Assembly (NCBI RefSeq): GCF_000226095.1
Contig: NC_016473.1
Location: forward strand, 3,038,001-3,102,000
Origin: Thermothelomyces thermophilus ATCC 42464
Taxonomy: Eukaryota > Ascomycota > Sordariomycetes > Sordariales > Chaetomiaceae
DNA: 64,000 bases
Direction of reading: 5' to 3'
In this document: positions 9,890-21,700 of the stretch, piece by piece
Position numbering within the stretch: the stretch's first letter is position 1
Layout: the number at the start of each line of letters is the position of its first letter
The notes under the pieces: model-generated
Seen by the model: only the letters and a program-made list of their open reading frames with translations
Told to the model about the DNA's origin: nothing
Databases searched by the model: none
Made by a program: the position numbers and the translations under genes

Positions 9890-12800
9890 CGCCCGCGTAG
9901 CGGCGAGTGGTAGCGCAGTATAGGAGGAACTAGCGCAAGAGACCACTATACCGAGACCTCCCGGCAGAAACATAGGAAATCGCCGCAATCTTTGGACGAC
10001 GGCGGCAAGACAAGCGGCTATAGATAACAGCATAGTGGAAACAGCACGAAATGCTCGCACTAGTGGACAGTGGAGCAGAGATGAATCTGATTTCGCCGAC
10101 ACTGGTGAATCAGCTGCGGATACCCTGGAGAATGAAGCGGAAGCATGGCATAGTCAAAGGGCCATTTCCGACGCAATAGGTACGCAGGGAGACCGAACCG
10201 ATCGACATCACTGTAGCAGGGAAGACCACAGCAGTCGTATTCAGCATCGTGGACATAGGCAACGACAAAGACATGATATTAGGGTTACCATGGCATAAAG
10301 ATTACGACCCGGACATTAGCTGGAAGAATGGTGGCTACCTGCGACCCCGAACGGAGTCGTATTCGACCAGCGAGATAGGGAGCGCGCAAGGATCGCAAGC
10401 GGACGATGCTCAGAGAAAGGCATGTCCTACGGATCCACCGCAAGAGACGGACAGTGGCAGGCAGACTACTACGGACTCTGGAAGAAGCGGCATAACGATA
10501 CCAATGTTGCGATAGGAGGAACGAGCTAAATCGCCGATAGCTGTTCTCTCCGTTGACGAATGCGGAGCACTGCAATGGGAGTAGTGGGTTGAGACAGGAG
10601 AAATCGCCAGTATCGCCATGGACGGAACCAAGTTCGCATACTACCAGAAAACCGAGAGACGAGACAAGACTGGGGAAGTACCGAAGAAATACGAAGGACA
10701 CCTAGCATTCGAACCGAAGCATCTGGAAGGATTACCAGAACACGGCCCATGGGATCACGAGATTAAGCTCAAGGAAGGAGCACGACTGAAGTTCTTCAAG
10801 ATTTACCATACGAGCCAGACACAGGACGAAGAACTTAAGCAATATTTGGAGGAGAACCTTCGAAGAGGACATATCCGCCTGTCGACATCGCCAGCAGGCT
10901 ACCCAATCCTGTTTGTGCCCAAGAAAGACGGAAAGCTACGGTTATGCGTCGACTATCGGCAACTCAACGAACAGACCGTGAAAAATCGATACCCGTTACC
11001 GCTGATCTCACGGCTCCGAGATCAGTTGGCAGGAGCCCAATATTTCACGCGTCTTGACTTGCCATCGGCCTACAACCATATACAGATCAAAGAAGGCAAC
11101 GAGTGGAAAACGGCCTTTAGGACACCTTATGGCCACTACAAGTACCTCGTCATGCTATTTGGACTTACAAACGCGCCGGCAACGTTCCAAGCCCTGATTG
11201 ATCAAGCTATCCGACCCTTTCTCGACAAATTTGCGGTATGTTATCTCGACGATATACTCATCTTCTCCAAGACGATAGACGAACACCGGAAGCACGTAAA
11301 AGCAGTGCTAGACGCGCTGCACGCGTACAAGCTATCAGTTAACAAGGGAAAGAGCGAATTCCACGTCAGGAAAACGGTGTTTCTGGGATACAAGATATCC
11401 CCAGGACAAATCCGGATGGAACCTTTAAAGGTTGAAGCTATCAAGAATTGGCCACGACCGACGTTAGTCACGGAAATACGAAGCTTCATCGGATTTGCAA
11501 ACTTCTATCGGATGTTCATTAGGAACTTTAGAGCGATCGCACGACCTTTGTACGAACTCACCAAGAAGAATGCTAAATTCCAATGGGAAGAACAACACGA
11601 GCAAGCATTCACGTAGATCCGGAACGCCATTACCGAAGACCTAGTACTGGTACTGCCAGACCCCAAGAAGCCATTCGAGGTAGAAACGGACGCTTCAGAC
11701 TACGCCATCGGAGGACAATTAGGACAACGAGACGAACAAGGGAAGCTACATCCTATAGCCTTCTTTTTAAAGAAGCTCGATAGACCACGTCTCAATTATC
11801 CGATCCACGACAAGGAACTACTTGCGATTGTCGAAGCTTTCAAGGAATGGCGACCATACCTTAGCGGTACGATTGAACCGGTACAAGTATATACGGATCA
11901 CAAGAATTTGCGATACTTCACGACGACGAAGGAACTCAACGGACGACAAATACGATGGGCAGAATTCCTCGCGGAATTCAACTTTGAGATCCGCTACAAG
12001 AAGGGCAAAGAGAACGCACGAGCGGACATCTTAAGTCGACGAACGGATTACACGGAAGGACGAACGGGAACGACACCACCGTTGTTCAAGGAACGGACAG
12101 ACGGAACGCTATATCACGAGACGCAGACACCCGTGGAAGATGATCCACTCGACTCGTTCCTCGAATGCTGCGCAATCTTTCGAGAAGAAAGGATCAACGA
12201 GGCACAGTATCAAGCAGCACCCGGACTAGTGGTACCTGACGGAGTGGAAGAAAAAGATGGGAAACTCTGGTACCGAGGTAAAGTATACATCCACGACAAA
12301 GATCAACAGCTGCGGATGATTCGAGAACTCTACAAGTCGAAACTCGGAGGACACAAAGGAGTCACGAAGACTGTCGCACAAGTTAAGAAACACTACGACT
12401 TTCTATAGTTAACGGCACGAGTTAAGGAAGTCATACGGAGTTGCGACATCTGCAATCGAAGTAAAACGGCACGACACAAGCCGTATGGGCTACTTTAGCC
12501 ACTGCTAACAGCTGACAAACCATGGAGTTCAGTTACGATGGACTTCATTACGAAGCTGCCAGAATCCAAGGACATAGCCATAGGAGTGACCTACGACAGT
12601 ATTCTTACTATAGTAGATCGCCTGACTAAGTGGGCATACTTCTTTCCCTACAAGGAGTCCTGGACAGCGGAACAGTTGGCAGACATGATCTATCGGCAAG
12701 TTGCATCAGTGCATGCTTGGCCGCAAGAATGGATCACCGACAGAGACACCAAATTCGCATCGAAGTTCTGGCAAGCGTTAATGCAACGATTAGGCGTTAA

Positions 12801-13635
12801 CAGCAAGCTGTCAACGGCATATCACCTACAGACTGACGGACAAACGGAGCGACTGAACCAAGTTGTCGAGCAGTATCTCCGTTCTTACGTCAACTACCAG
12901 CAAAACGACTGGGTCATGCTGTTACCAACAGTATAACTCGCCTACAACACGACGCCGACAGAAACGACCAAAGTCATACCGTTCTTTGCGAACTACGGAT
13001 ACGAAGCAGACCTTAGGCAAGGACCAGAAGTCACAGTGCCGAGAGCAGTAGTCAAAGCGGAACAAATGCACGCACTACATGAAAAGCTCAAAAAGGAACT
13101 CGAGTTTGTCAGAACCAGAATGAAGAACTACTACGACAAACACAGGCTCGAGGGACCTCGCCTAGAGAGGGGAGACAAAGTCTACCTGATTGCACGGAAC
13201 TTACGAACCAAACGACCAAGCACGAAGCTAGACTTTAAGAAGGTCGGACCCTTCGTTATCAAAGAATAAATTTCGACATCTAACTACCGACTATCGTTAC
13301 CGTCATCTATGCGACTACGGACGGATGTTTTTCATATTTCACTTCTCGAACCAGCACCAAAGAGCGCCAAGGTTGCCACGTACATCGAAGCAGAGGACAA
13401 GGAAGAAGAATGGGACGTCGAAGAAATTCTGGATTCACGCATCATCAACGGAGAACTGCAGTACCTGGTCAAATGGCTTGATTTTGGACCAGAAGACAAC
13501 TTATGGGAACCAGTCAAGAACCTGAATTGCCCTGAGAAGCTGGAGCAGTTCCACCGGCGGAATCCTGACCGGCTACAAGAACCGGCTCTAAAGCCCATTC
13601 CCCGACAGAAAAAGAGGGGAACCCGCCAGAATTAG
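9844..13635 (+). pseudogene. pol: E6 pol polyprotein with chromodomain (RIP stops)
   Basis: Pol lies in the -1 frame relative to gag, open from after TGA 9841 to TAG 13633-13635 if RIP stops are discounted (for example TAG 10582, 11614, 12406, 12496; TAA 12934, 13267). Order: aspartic protease (LVDSGAE near 10057-10080, ILGLPW near 10270), reverse transcriptase (10618-11500, with the YLDD box at about 11240), RNase H (TDASDYAIGG, about 11690), integrase (HHCC near 12350-12460, catalytic D near 12540 and TDRD near 12735), and a C-terminal chromodomain (about 13408-13565) with Trp/Trp/Phe at the aromatic-cage positions. Chromodomains of this kind bind methylated histone H3 and direct integration to heterochromatin. 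Confidence 0.92.
9847..9877 (+). promoter_or_regulatory. Candidate -1 frameshift signal at the gag-pol overlap
   Basis: In the 46-nt gag-pol overlap, the heptamer A_GGA_AAC (9847-9853, gag frame) is followed by a 6-nt spacer and an 18-nt hairpin GGGCCC-TTCGAG-GGGCCC (9860-9877). The spacing suits programmed -1 frameshifting. The heptamer is not a perfect X_XXY_YYZ site, so the slip position is uncertain. The block is recognisable in all copies. Confidence 0.5.
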
Positions 13636-13696
13636 GACCGGGATCCAACCCGATCGACTCCTAATCAAGCACGTCAAAAGTACCTAACGCCTAAGC

Positions 13697-14191
13697 CTAA
13701 CCCGTGAGGGTCTGTGTCTCCGACATCGGCAGAGGAGTATCTGGTTCTTCCTCTTCCTCCAGACGAGCTATGCCACGACGAAAAACTTCGGCACCACGAT
13801 CGCGCAGGGATTGCTGTAAACGACGCAATCGACTCAAACGGCTTAGCGTCTGAGCAAGTAGCGCCTCGGTCTCGGCAATCTCTTTCGAAACCTTCTCCTG
13901 CTCCGACAAATTCGAAAGGACTAAGACAGTCAGCAACCCAAGACTACGAAGGAAAACTACGAGGAACCTACAGGCATCCGTAACGTTCGGACCACTGCAC
14001 TTCTTGCCCATGCGAACACAATTTTGGCACTTGTTCAAACCCTCCATCATCACACAACGCTTCCGCGGCTTCGCATTCCAACAACGCTCGCAAGGCATGG
14101 CGACTTCGTAACCCTCTCGCTCGATCTTGATCGCAATAGCGTGTCGTTCGCGCTTGAGATCGCGACAATTCCTGGGAATACGATCAGCCAT
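13697..14191 (-). CDS. E6 antisense gene: Zn2Cys6-like cluster plus coiled coil (type A, open)
   Basis: A complete ORF opposite to gag-pol lies between the pol stop and the 3' LTR: ATG at 14191, stop at 13697, no internal stop. Residues 34, 37, 46, 55, 58 and 65 are Cys, giving C-x2-C-x8-C-x8-C-x2-C-x6-C, close to the fungal Zn(II)2Cys6 cluster (usual second spacing 6). A 51-nt phase-1 intron is likely at 13921-13971 (GTAGGT donor, GCTGAC branch, TTAG acceptor); splicing would give 147 residues. The rest is a Leu/Arg/Glu heptad coiled coil and an acidic tail. Homologous, variant ORFs occupy this place in every other copy. The likely role is DNA binding or regulation of the element. A structural or silencing-related role is possible. 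No activation domain is visible. Confidence 0.7.
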   Translation of the reverse strand: MADRIPRNCRDLKRERHAIAIKIEREGYEVAMPCERCWNAKPRKRCVMMEGLNKCQNCVRMGKKCSGPNVTDACRFLVVFLRSLGLLTVLVLSNLSEQEKVSKEIAETEALLAQTLSRLSRLRRLQQSLRDRGAEVFRRGIARLEEEEEPDTPLPMSETQTLTG

Positions 14192-14270
14192 GACGAAAGG
14201 AGGTTAGCGGAAGAAGGACGTTACCTATTGAGAAAGGGGATGTTGGTGGTATTTGAAACAAGTCATGAGA

Positions 14271-14301
14271 AGCTTTCGGGTCGAAAGCCCTGAAGAGGGG
14301 G
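14271..14301 (+). promoter_or_regulatory. Conserved hairpin and polypurine tract before the E6 3' LTR
   Basis: AGCTTTCG-GGT-CGAAAGCC (14271-14289) forms an 8-bp stem with a 3-nt loop; other copies have the perfect GGCTTTCG arm. The purine run GAAGAGGGGG (14292-14301) follows and then CATCG to the LTR. The purine run is the probable plus-strand primer. The hairpin's role is unknown. It also sits just upstream of the antisense gene. Confidence 0.55.
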
Positions 14302-14306
14302 CATCG

Positions 14307-14758
14307 TGTCACGAGCCAACCATAAACCGCGACCCGGTGGGGTGCAGCAGGCCGAATGAGCCACCAATCAAGAAGGGCACGAAGCGAGGCTGACACGGAT
14401 CGCTAGGGAGCGCAGGCTACCACGAGCGAACAATTGCCAAAAGGGGAAAGATAGCGGAGGATAGCTAGCTACCAAAGGCGATCCAAAGACAGGATCGAAG
14501 AAGGCCATAAGCGATCAGGAAGAGTATATATACATGTAAATAGTCACTCGTTATGGTGGACTCTGGGAGTTCACCAGTGGTAACAATCACAATTACAGTA
14601 CTCATACCAAGCATTGCTGATTACTGTGAGAGACAACTCTAAGTGTTGTTGTAAACCCTTTGGCTTCACCGAATCCCTCAGACGACCTGCCTGCTTGTCC
14701 CGCTTCACCCACCTCCGTCTGGACCCTTTCAGAAGAAGTCTGAGTTGGGTTCGTCACA
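14307..14758 (+). repeat. E6 3' LTR, U3 type A (452 bp)
   Basis: This is the partner of 7149-7600, with transitions only. CGATC-core motifs lie at 14397, 14477, 14492 and 14511. In this position U3 also lies 116 bp upstream of the antisense gene's ATG and could drive it. Confidence 0.95.
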
Positions 14759-16044
14759 CTAGATTACGGGCTTCGATCTTCTAGAGCAATTCGGCTGCTC
14801 TATTTCCTGCATCGTAAACCTATTCTATAGGGCGTAAGCTTCCGTCCTCATTTCCTTGTCAGGTCGGCTAGTGATTGTTTTCGAATTTGTCACGGAAGTG
14901 GTATCGGCATTCGTATGCTATACACTGGAACTAGGGCACTTGTGCATGTACCTTATATCGAGGGTGTAGTCGCGTAGCGTTGCCTAGGAGGTATTAGAAT
15001 TCTTTCCCGAATCCTTCCCACTATATATAGACCGTAGGTACTCTAATGCTAAGGTAGGAGTATTTCTTCTAATAGCTTTCCTACATATACTTGTCTTTTC
15101 TACAGTTTGCGCGTATAAACTAGTATTCTAGGTTCTGCACGTTATTACTAAGTTGCTAATCGTCAAGGTACTTGGCGTAGCTATCAGGCCTATTATATGT
15201 CATAGGCTGTTCTCCTTTAATAGCTTCTATGATACGTCAGAGTTCCCTCATTTCGTCCTTTATCTTATCGCTCTGCTAGGCAAGTCAAGTCAAGCACCTA
15301 TCCCGTTTGCGCAGTTCCGTGTTAAGTCAGAAAACTTCGTTACAGTACTATTCGATTTATTCCTAGAGGAAGAGAGCATTAGGTCTAGGTCTTTCGATTC
15401 CTTAGGTGTCGGTTATCCACGATCTATCCTACCTCTACATGACTATAAAACCCCACTACCTTAAGGCTAGGAGAATCGAAATTAGTAGCACATACTCTCC
15501 TACCATATCCTATTCGGCAAGACCTGTCTCTAGATCTATAGTAACTAGTTCGGAGTATAGTACTTGTTCGTCTTTACCATTACCATCGTGTCTAAGACTA
15601 TCCGCGTCACTGCCCTTATCTTTATAGCTCGTGGCCGCTACTTCGATAACATCCTTAGTAGTTTCGTTAATAGCTGTAATTTCCTTCCTAGGGGCTGGTT
15701 TCCATTCTTTCTTCGGGCTTCGGCATTCTTACTTATAGTGCCCTTTCTTTCTGTAGTTATAGTAGGTAACATTGGACTTGTCTTTGGTCGTCTTCTTCTG
15801 GTCCTGCTTCTATGCTATATCTATATCTATAGCTCTGGGGTACGTCCTATATAAGGTACTAACGTATGCTCGCTTTTTCTTGTCGTTAGCCTTAACCATG
15901 GTTCTGTTCATTTGACCTCGTTTCTGTTACTCTCGTATATAGAGTCAATTATCGATCCTAATAGCCTATATAATATATTTATCTAGAGTCTTAGGCTAAT
16001 CATACTTATATAGCTTATCCTTAACCTTTTCCTTTAAGCCGTTA
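14759..16044 (-). pseudogene. E4 gag, middle segment
   Basis: This continues E4 gag after the E6 insertion (CTAGA at 14759-14763 is the duplicated target). It matches the E6 gag extension and zinc-knuckle region in antisense, and ends at the target CGTTA (16040-16044) of E7. Confidence 0.85.
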
Positions 16045-16492
16045 TGTCACGGATAAGCACATAGGCGGCCTGGCAGGCTGTAGCTAGGACACGGGACATT
16101 CCGACAGCCAATCACTCGACGGACCAATTAGAAGATTATCACCGCCAAGACTAAGGTCTTCACTAGTGATAATAACATGTCACCGTCGACAACGCAGAAT
16201 TACGAAGTGAAAAGAGAAGTGATACTAGTAATAACTATTAAAGAAGGACAGACCATTGTATATATATAGCTAGCCAGTCACTCGTTATAGTGGACTCTGG
16301 GAGTTCGCCAGTAATAACAATCACAATCACAGTACTTATACCAAGCATTGCTAATTACTATAAGAGATAACTCTAAGTGTTATTATAAACCCTTTAGCTT
16401 CACCGAATCCCTTAGACGACCTGCCTACTTGTCCCGCTTTACCTACCTCCGTCTAGACCCTTTTAGAAGAAGTCTAAGTTAGGTTCGTCATA
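16045..16492 (+). repeat. E7 5' LTR, U3 type C
   Basis: The LTR begins TGTCACGGATAAGC and ends TTCGTCATA, 448 bp. U3 has TATCAC/GTGATA-type motifs. R-U5 is shared with the other types. Confidence 0.92.
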
Positions 16493-16519
16493 CGTTGTTA
16501 CCACTCCCTTTGTTCTGTC

Positions 16520-18781
16520 ATGGTTCAGAACGGAGGTGACTTCGACCTCGATACCGACATAGCTACCGACGTCACGGCCGAACAACTGCTTGCCTAGCTT
16601 AGTCAACTCTAGTAGCGGATCTAGGAGTTAGACCAGAGAGACAAGGCTACTCAAGCTCGAATCAAGGAACTCGAGAACCGCGAAAAGTACTCGCAGAAGT
16701 TAGTTAACGAGGCCTATGCCAAAATCGAGGCACTCGAGGGCGCTAAAGCGAAGCGTATCAAGATCGAACCACCTGGCAAATACAAAGGAACCAAGGAAGA
16801 TCTCGTAGGATTCTTGACAAATCTCCGATCCTACTTCTAGCTTAATGACGACAAGTTTCTAGACAAAAAAGCCAAAGTCCTTTACGTAGCTACGAGACTA
16901 GAGGGCAAGGCACTCAAATGGTTCGAGCCGACATGGAATGACTATCTCACTGAGGAAGACAAAGACGACCGAGACGCGTTCACGCAGGCAGTCTTCCGAT
17001 CTTACAACCATTTCGAAGAAGAGCTTCGGAAAGTTTTTAGCGACAAAGACAAGAAGATTCATACACAAGAAAGACTCGCCAATCTCCGACAGACCAAGTC
17101 AGCAGCCTCCTACGCCATACAATTTAGATAGGATATACTTAAGTCTCAGCTTAACGATAAGGCGTTAATACAATTGTTCTATAATGGCTTAAAGGAAAAG
17201 GTCAAGGACAAGCTATACAAGTACGATCGGCCTGAGACTCTAGACGAATACATCGTATAGGCCATCAGGATCAATGATCGACTCTACGCACGAGAGCAGC
17301 AGAAACGAGGTCAAATAAACGGAACCACAGTTAAGGCTAACGACAAGAAAAAGCGAGCGTACGTCAGTACCTCGTACAGGACACACCCCAGAGCCATAGA
17401 TATAGATATAGCGTAGAAGCAGGACCAGAAGAAGACGGCCAAAGACAAGTCTAATATTACCTACTATAACTATAGAAAGAAAGGGCACTACAAGCGAGAA
17501 TGCCGAAGCCCGAAGAAAGAATAGAAACCAACCCCTAGAAAGGAAATTACGACCATCGACAAAACTACCAAGGACGTCATCGAAGTAGCGGCCACAAGCT
17601 ACAAAGACAAGGACAGTAACACAGACAGTCTCGGACATAACGGCAACGGTAAAGACGAACAAGCACCGTACTCCGAACTAGTCACTATGGACCCAGAGAC
17701 AGGTCTTGCCGAATAGGACATGGCAGGAGAATATACACCGCCAGTTTCAATTCTCCTAGCCTTGAGGCAGTAGGGTTTCACAGTCACGTAGAGGCGGGAT
17801 AGATCGTAGACAACCGACACCCAAGGAATCAAAAGACCCGGACCTAATGTTCTATTCCTCTAGGAACGAATCGAATAGTACCGTAACGAAGTTTTTCGGC
17901 TTAACACGGAACTATACGAACGGGACAGACGTTTGATTCGACTTGCCCAATAAAGCGATAGAATGAAGGACGAAATGAGGGAACTCTAACGTATTATGGA
18001 AACCATTAAAGGAGAACAGCCTATGACATACAATAGGCCCGATAGCTACGCTAAGTATCTTGACGGCTAACAACTTAGCAACGACGTATGGAACCTAGAA
18101 TACTAGTTTATACACGCAAACCGCGGAAAAGACGAGCGTACGTGGGAAAGCTACTAGAAGAAATACTCCTATGTTAGCACTAGAGTACCTACGGTCCACG
18201 TATAGTGGGAAGGATTCGAGAAAGAATTCTAATACCTCCTAGGCAACGCCACGCGACTGTACCCTTAATATGAGGCACATACGCAAGTGCCCTGGTTCTA
18301 GTATATAGCACACGAATGCCGATATCACTTCCACGACAAATTCGAAAACAATCACTAGCCGACCTGATAGGGAAACAGGGACAGAGGCTTGTACCCTGTG
18401 GAATAGGTCTACGATGCAGGAAACAGAACAGCCAAATTACTCTAGAAGATCGAAGCCTACGATCTAGAAAGCATCACAGTAGTTCCAAAACGAGCCTAGC
18501 CTAGGCACTACGGAACCGGACGAGACATATAGGACTCGTGCTAGAGCAACGATTGCCTCTATCACGCGGACGAAAAGAAATTACGAATTTAGGAGCTTTA
18601 GATAAAGCTATAGCACGTACGATGGAAAGCAGAGCGGACCCAATGGTGGGAAGCTATAAGCACTTAATGGCTTACGGAAATGAGCACGATCGATGAAGCC
18701 GCTATTAGCCGAACAACCAAAGAGGTTAGCACTAACCTAGGAAACGGGTCAGGGCCTTTCGAGGGGCCTAGAAACCATTAA
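16520..18781 (+). pseudogene. gag: E7 gag (RIP-killed)
   Basis: It runs from ATG 16520 to TAA 18779-18781, 2262 nt as in E6. Many TAG/TAA codons are present. The zinc-knuckle region is recognisable near 17460-17500 with Cys codons altered. The frameshift hairpin is retained at about 18751-18769. Confidence 0.85.
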
Positions 18782-21700
18782 CGCCTACGTAGCAGCAAGT
18801 GGTAGCGTAGTATAGGAGGAACTGGCGCAAGAGACCACTATATCGAGACCTCCCGGCAGAAACATAGGAAATCGCTATAATCTTTGGACGACGGCGGTAA
18901 GACAAGCGATTATAGATAATAGCATAGTAGAAACAGTACGAAATACTCGTACTAGTAGATAGTGGAGCAGAGATAAATCTAATTTCGCTGACACTTGTAA
19001 ATCAGCTACGAATACCCTAGAGAGTAAAGCGGAAGCATGGCATAGTTAAAGGGCCATTTCCGACGTAATAGGTACATAGGGAGACCGAACCGATCGACAT
19101 CACTATGGCAGGAAAGACTACAGCAGTCATATTTAGCATCGTAGACATAGGCAACGACAAAGACATAATATTAGGGTTACTATAGCATGAAGACTACGAC
19201 CTGGACATTAGCTAGAAGAATGGTAGCTACCTACAACCCCGAACGGAGTCGTATTTGACTAGCGAGATGGGGAGCGCGCAAGGATCGCGAGCGGACGATG
19301 CTTAAGGAAAGGCATGTCCTACAGATCCACCGCAAGAGACGGACAGTGGCAGACAGACCACTACGGACTCTGGAAGAGGCGGCACAACGACATCGATATC
19401 GCGACAGGAGGAACGAGCTGAATTACCGATAGCTGTTCTCTCTGTTGACGAATGTGGAGCACTGTAATTAGAGTAGTAGGTTAAGATAGGAGAAATCGCT
19501 AGCATCGCTATAGACGGAACCAAGTTTGCATACTATCAGAAAACCAAGAGACGAGACAAGACTAGGGAAGTACCGAAGGAGTACAAGGGACACCTAGCAT
19601 TCGAACTAAAGCATCTAGAAGGATTACTAGAACACAGCCTATAGGATCACAAGATCAAGCTTAAGGAAGGAGCACGACTAAAGTTCTTCAAGATTTACCA
19701 TACGAGCTAGACGCAAAACGAAGAACTTAAGCGATATTTAGAGAAAAACCTTCGAAGAGGACATATCCGCCTGTCGACATCGCTAGCAGGCTACCCGATC
19801 CTATTTATGCCTAAGAAAGACGGAAAGCTACGGTTATACGTCGACTATTAGTAACTTAACAAATAGACCGTGAAAAACCGATACCCGTTACCACTAATCT
19901 TACGGCTCCGAGATCAGTTGGCAGGAGCCCAATATTTCATGCGTCTTGACTTGCCATCGGCCTATAACCATATATAGATTAAAGAAGGCGACGAGTAGAA
20001 AACGGCCTTTAAGACACCCTATGGCCACTATAAGTACCTCGTCATGCCATTCGGACTTACAAACGCGCCGGCAACGTTCTAAGCCCTAATTAATCAAGCT
20101 ATCCGACCCTTTCTTAACAAATTTACGGTATATTATCTTGACGATATACTTATCTTCTCTAAGACAATAGACGAACACCAGAAGCACGTAATAGTAGTAC
20201 TAGACGCGCTACACGCGTACAAGCTATTAGTTAACAAGGAAAAGAGCAAATTCCATGTCAGGAAGACAGTCTTTTTAGGATACGAAATATCCCTAGGACA
20301 AATCCAGATAGAACCTTCAAAGGTTAAAGCCATCAAGAATTGGCCACGACCGACGTTAGTCACGGAAGTACGAAGCTTCATCGGATTTACGAACTTCTAC
20401 CGAATGTTCATTAGGAACTTTAAAGCGATCGCACAACCTTTGCACGAGCTTACCAAGAAGAATGCTAAATTCCAATGGGAAGAGCAACACAAGCAAGCAT
20501 TCACGCAGATCCGTAACGCCATTACTAAAGATCTAGTACTGGTACTACCAGACCCTAAGAAGCCATTCGAGGTAGAAACGGACGCTTCAGACTATGCCAT
20601 CAGAGGACAATTGGGATAACAAGACGAACAAGGGAAGCTATATCCTATAGCCTTCTTTTCAAAGAAGCTCGACGGACTACATCTCAATTATCCGATTCAC
20701 GACAAGGAACTACTTGCGATTGTCGAAGCTTTCAAGGAATAGCGACCATACCTCAGTAGCATGATTAAACCAGTACAAGTATATACAGATCACAAGAATT
20801 TGCGATACTTTACGACAACAAAGGAACTTAACGGATAACAAATACAATAGGCAGAATTCCTTGCGGAATTCAACTTCGAGATCCGCTATAAGAAGGGCAA
20901 AGAAAACGTACAAGCAGACATTTTAAGTCGACGAACGGATTATACGAAAGGACGAACAGGAACAACACCACCATTATTCAAGGAACGAACAGACGGAACG
21001 CTACATCACGAAACACAGACACCTATAGAAGATAATCTACTTGACTTGTTCCTAGAATGCTACGTAATCTTTCGAGAGGAAAGGATCAACAAGGCATAGT
21101 ATCAAGCAGCACCCGGACTAGTGGTACCTGACGGAGTGGAAGAAAGAGATAGGAAACTCTAGTACCGAGGCAAAGCGTATATCCATAACAAAGATCAATA
21201 GCTACAGATGATTCGAGAACTCTACGAGTCAAAACTCGGAGGACACAAAGGAGTTACGAAGACTGTCGCACAAGTCAAGAAACACTACGACTTTCCACAG
21301 TTGACGGCACGAGTTAAGGAAGTCGTACGGAACTACGACATTTGTAATCGAAGCAAGACGGCACGACACAAGCCATATAGGCTACTTTAGCCACTACTAA
21401 CAGCTGACAAACCATGGAGTTTAGTCACGATAGACTTTATCACGAAGCTGCCAGAATCTAAGGACACAGCTATAGGAGTGACCTATGATAGTATTCTTAC
21501 TATAGTAGATCGCCTAACTAAGTAGGCATACTTCTTTCCCTACAAGGAGTCCTAGACAGCAGAACAGTTAGCAGACGTGATCTATCGGCAAGTTACATCA
21601 GTGCATGCTTAGCCGCAAGAATAGATCACTGACAGAGACACCAAGTTCGCGTCGAAGTTCTGGCAAGCGTTAATGTAACGATTAGGCGTTAATAGCAAGC

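Larger units (their letters stand above)
7149..14758 (+). mobile_element. E6: youngest, nearly intact chromovirus (U3 type A)
   Basis: E6 is 7610 bp with 452-bp LTRs (7149-7600 and 14307-14758) that I read as differing at about five transition sites. The target duplication CTAGA (7144-7148 and 14759-14763) lies inside the gag of E4. It is the most GC-rich and least RIP-mutated element. Gag and pol frames are continuous apart from TAG/TAA stops of RIP type, and the antisense ORF is fully open. It is the reference copy for the family. Sense-strand coding is dead as it stands. Confidence 0.95.
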
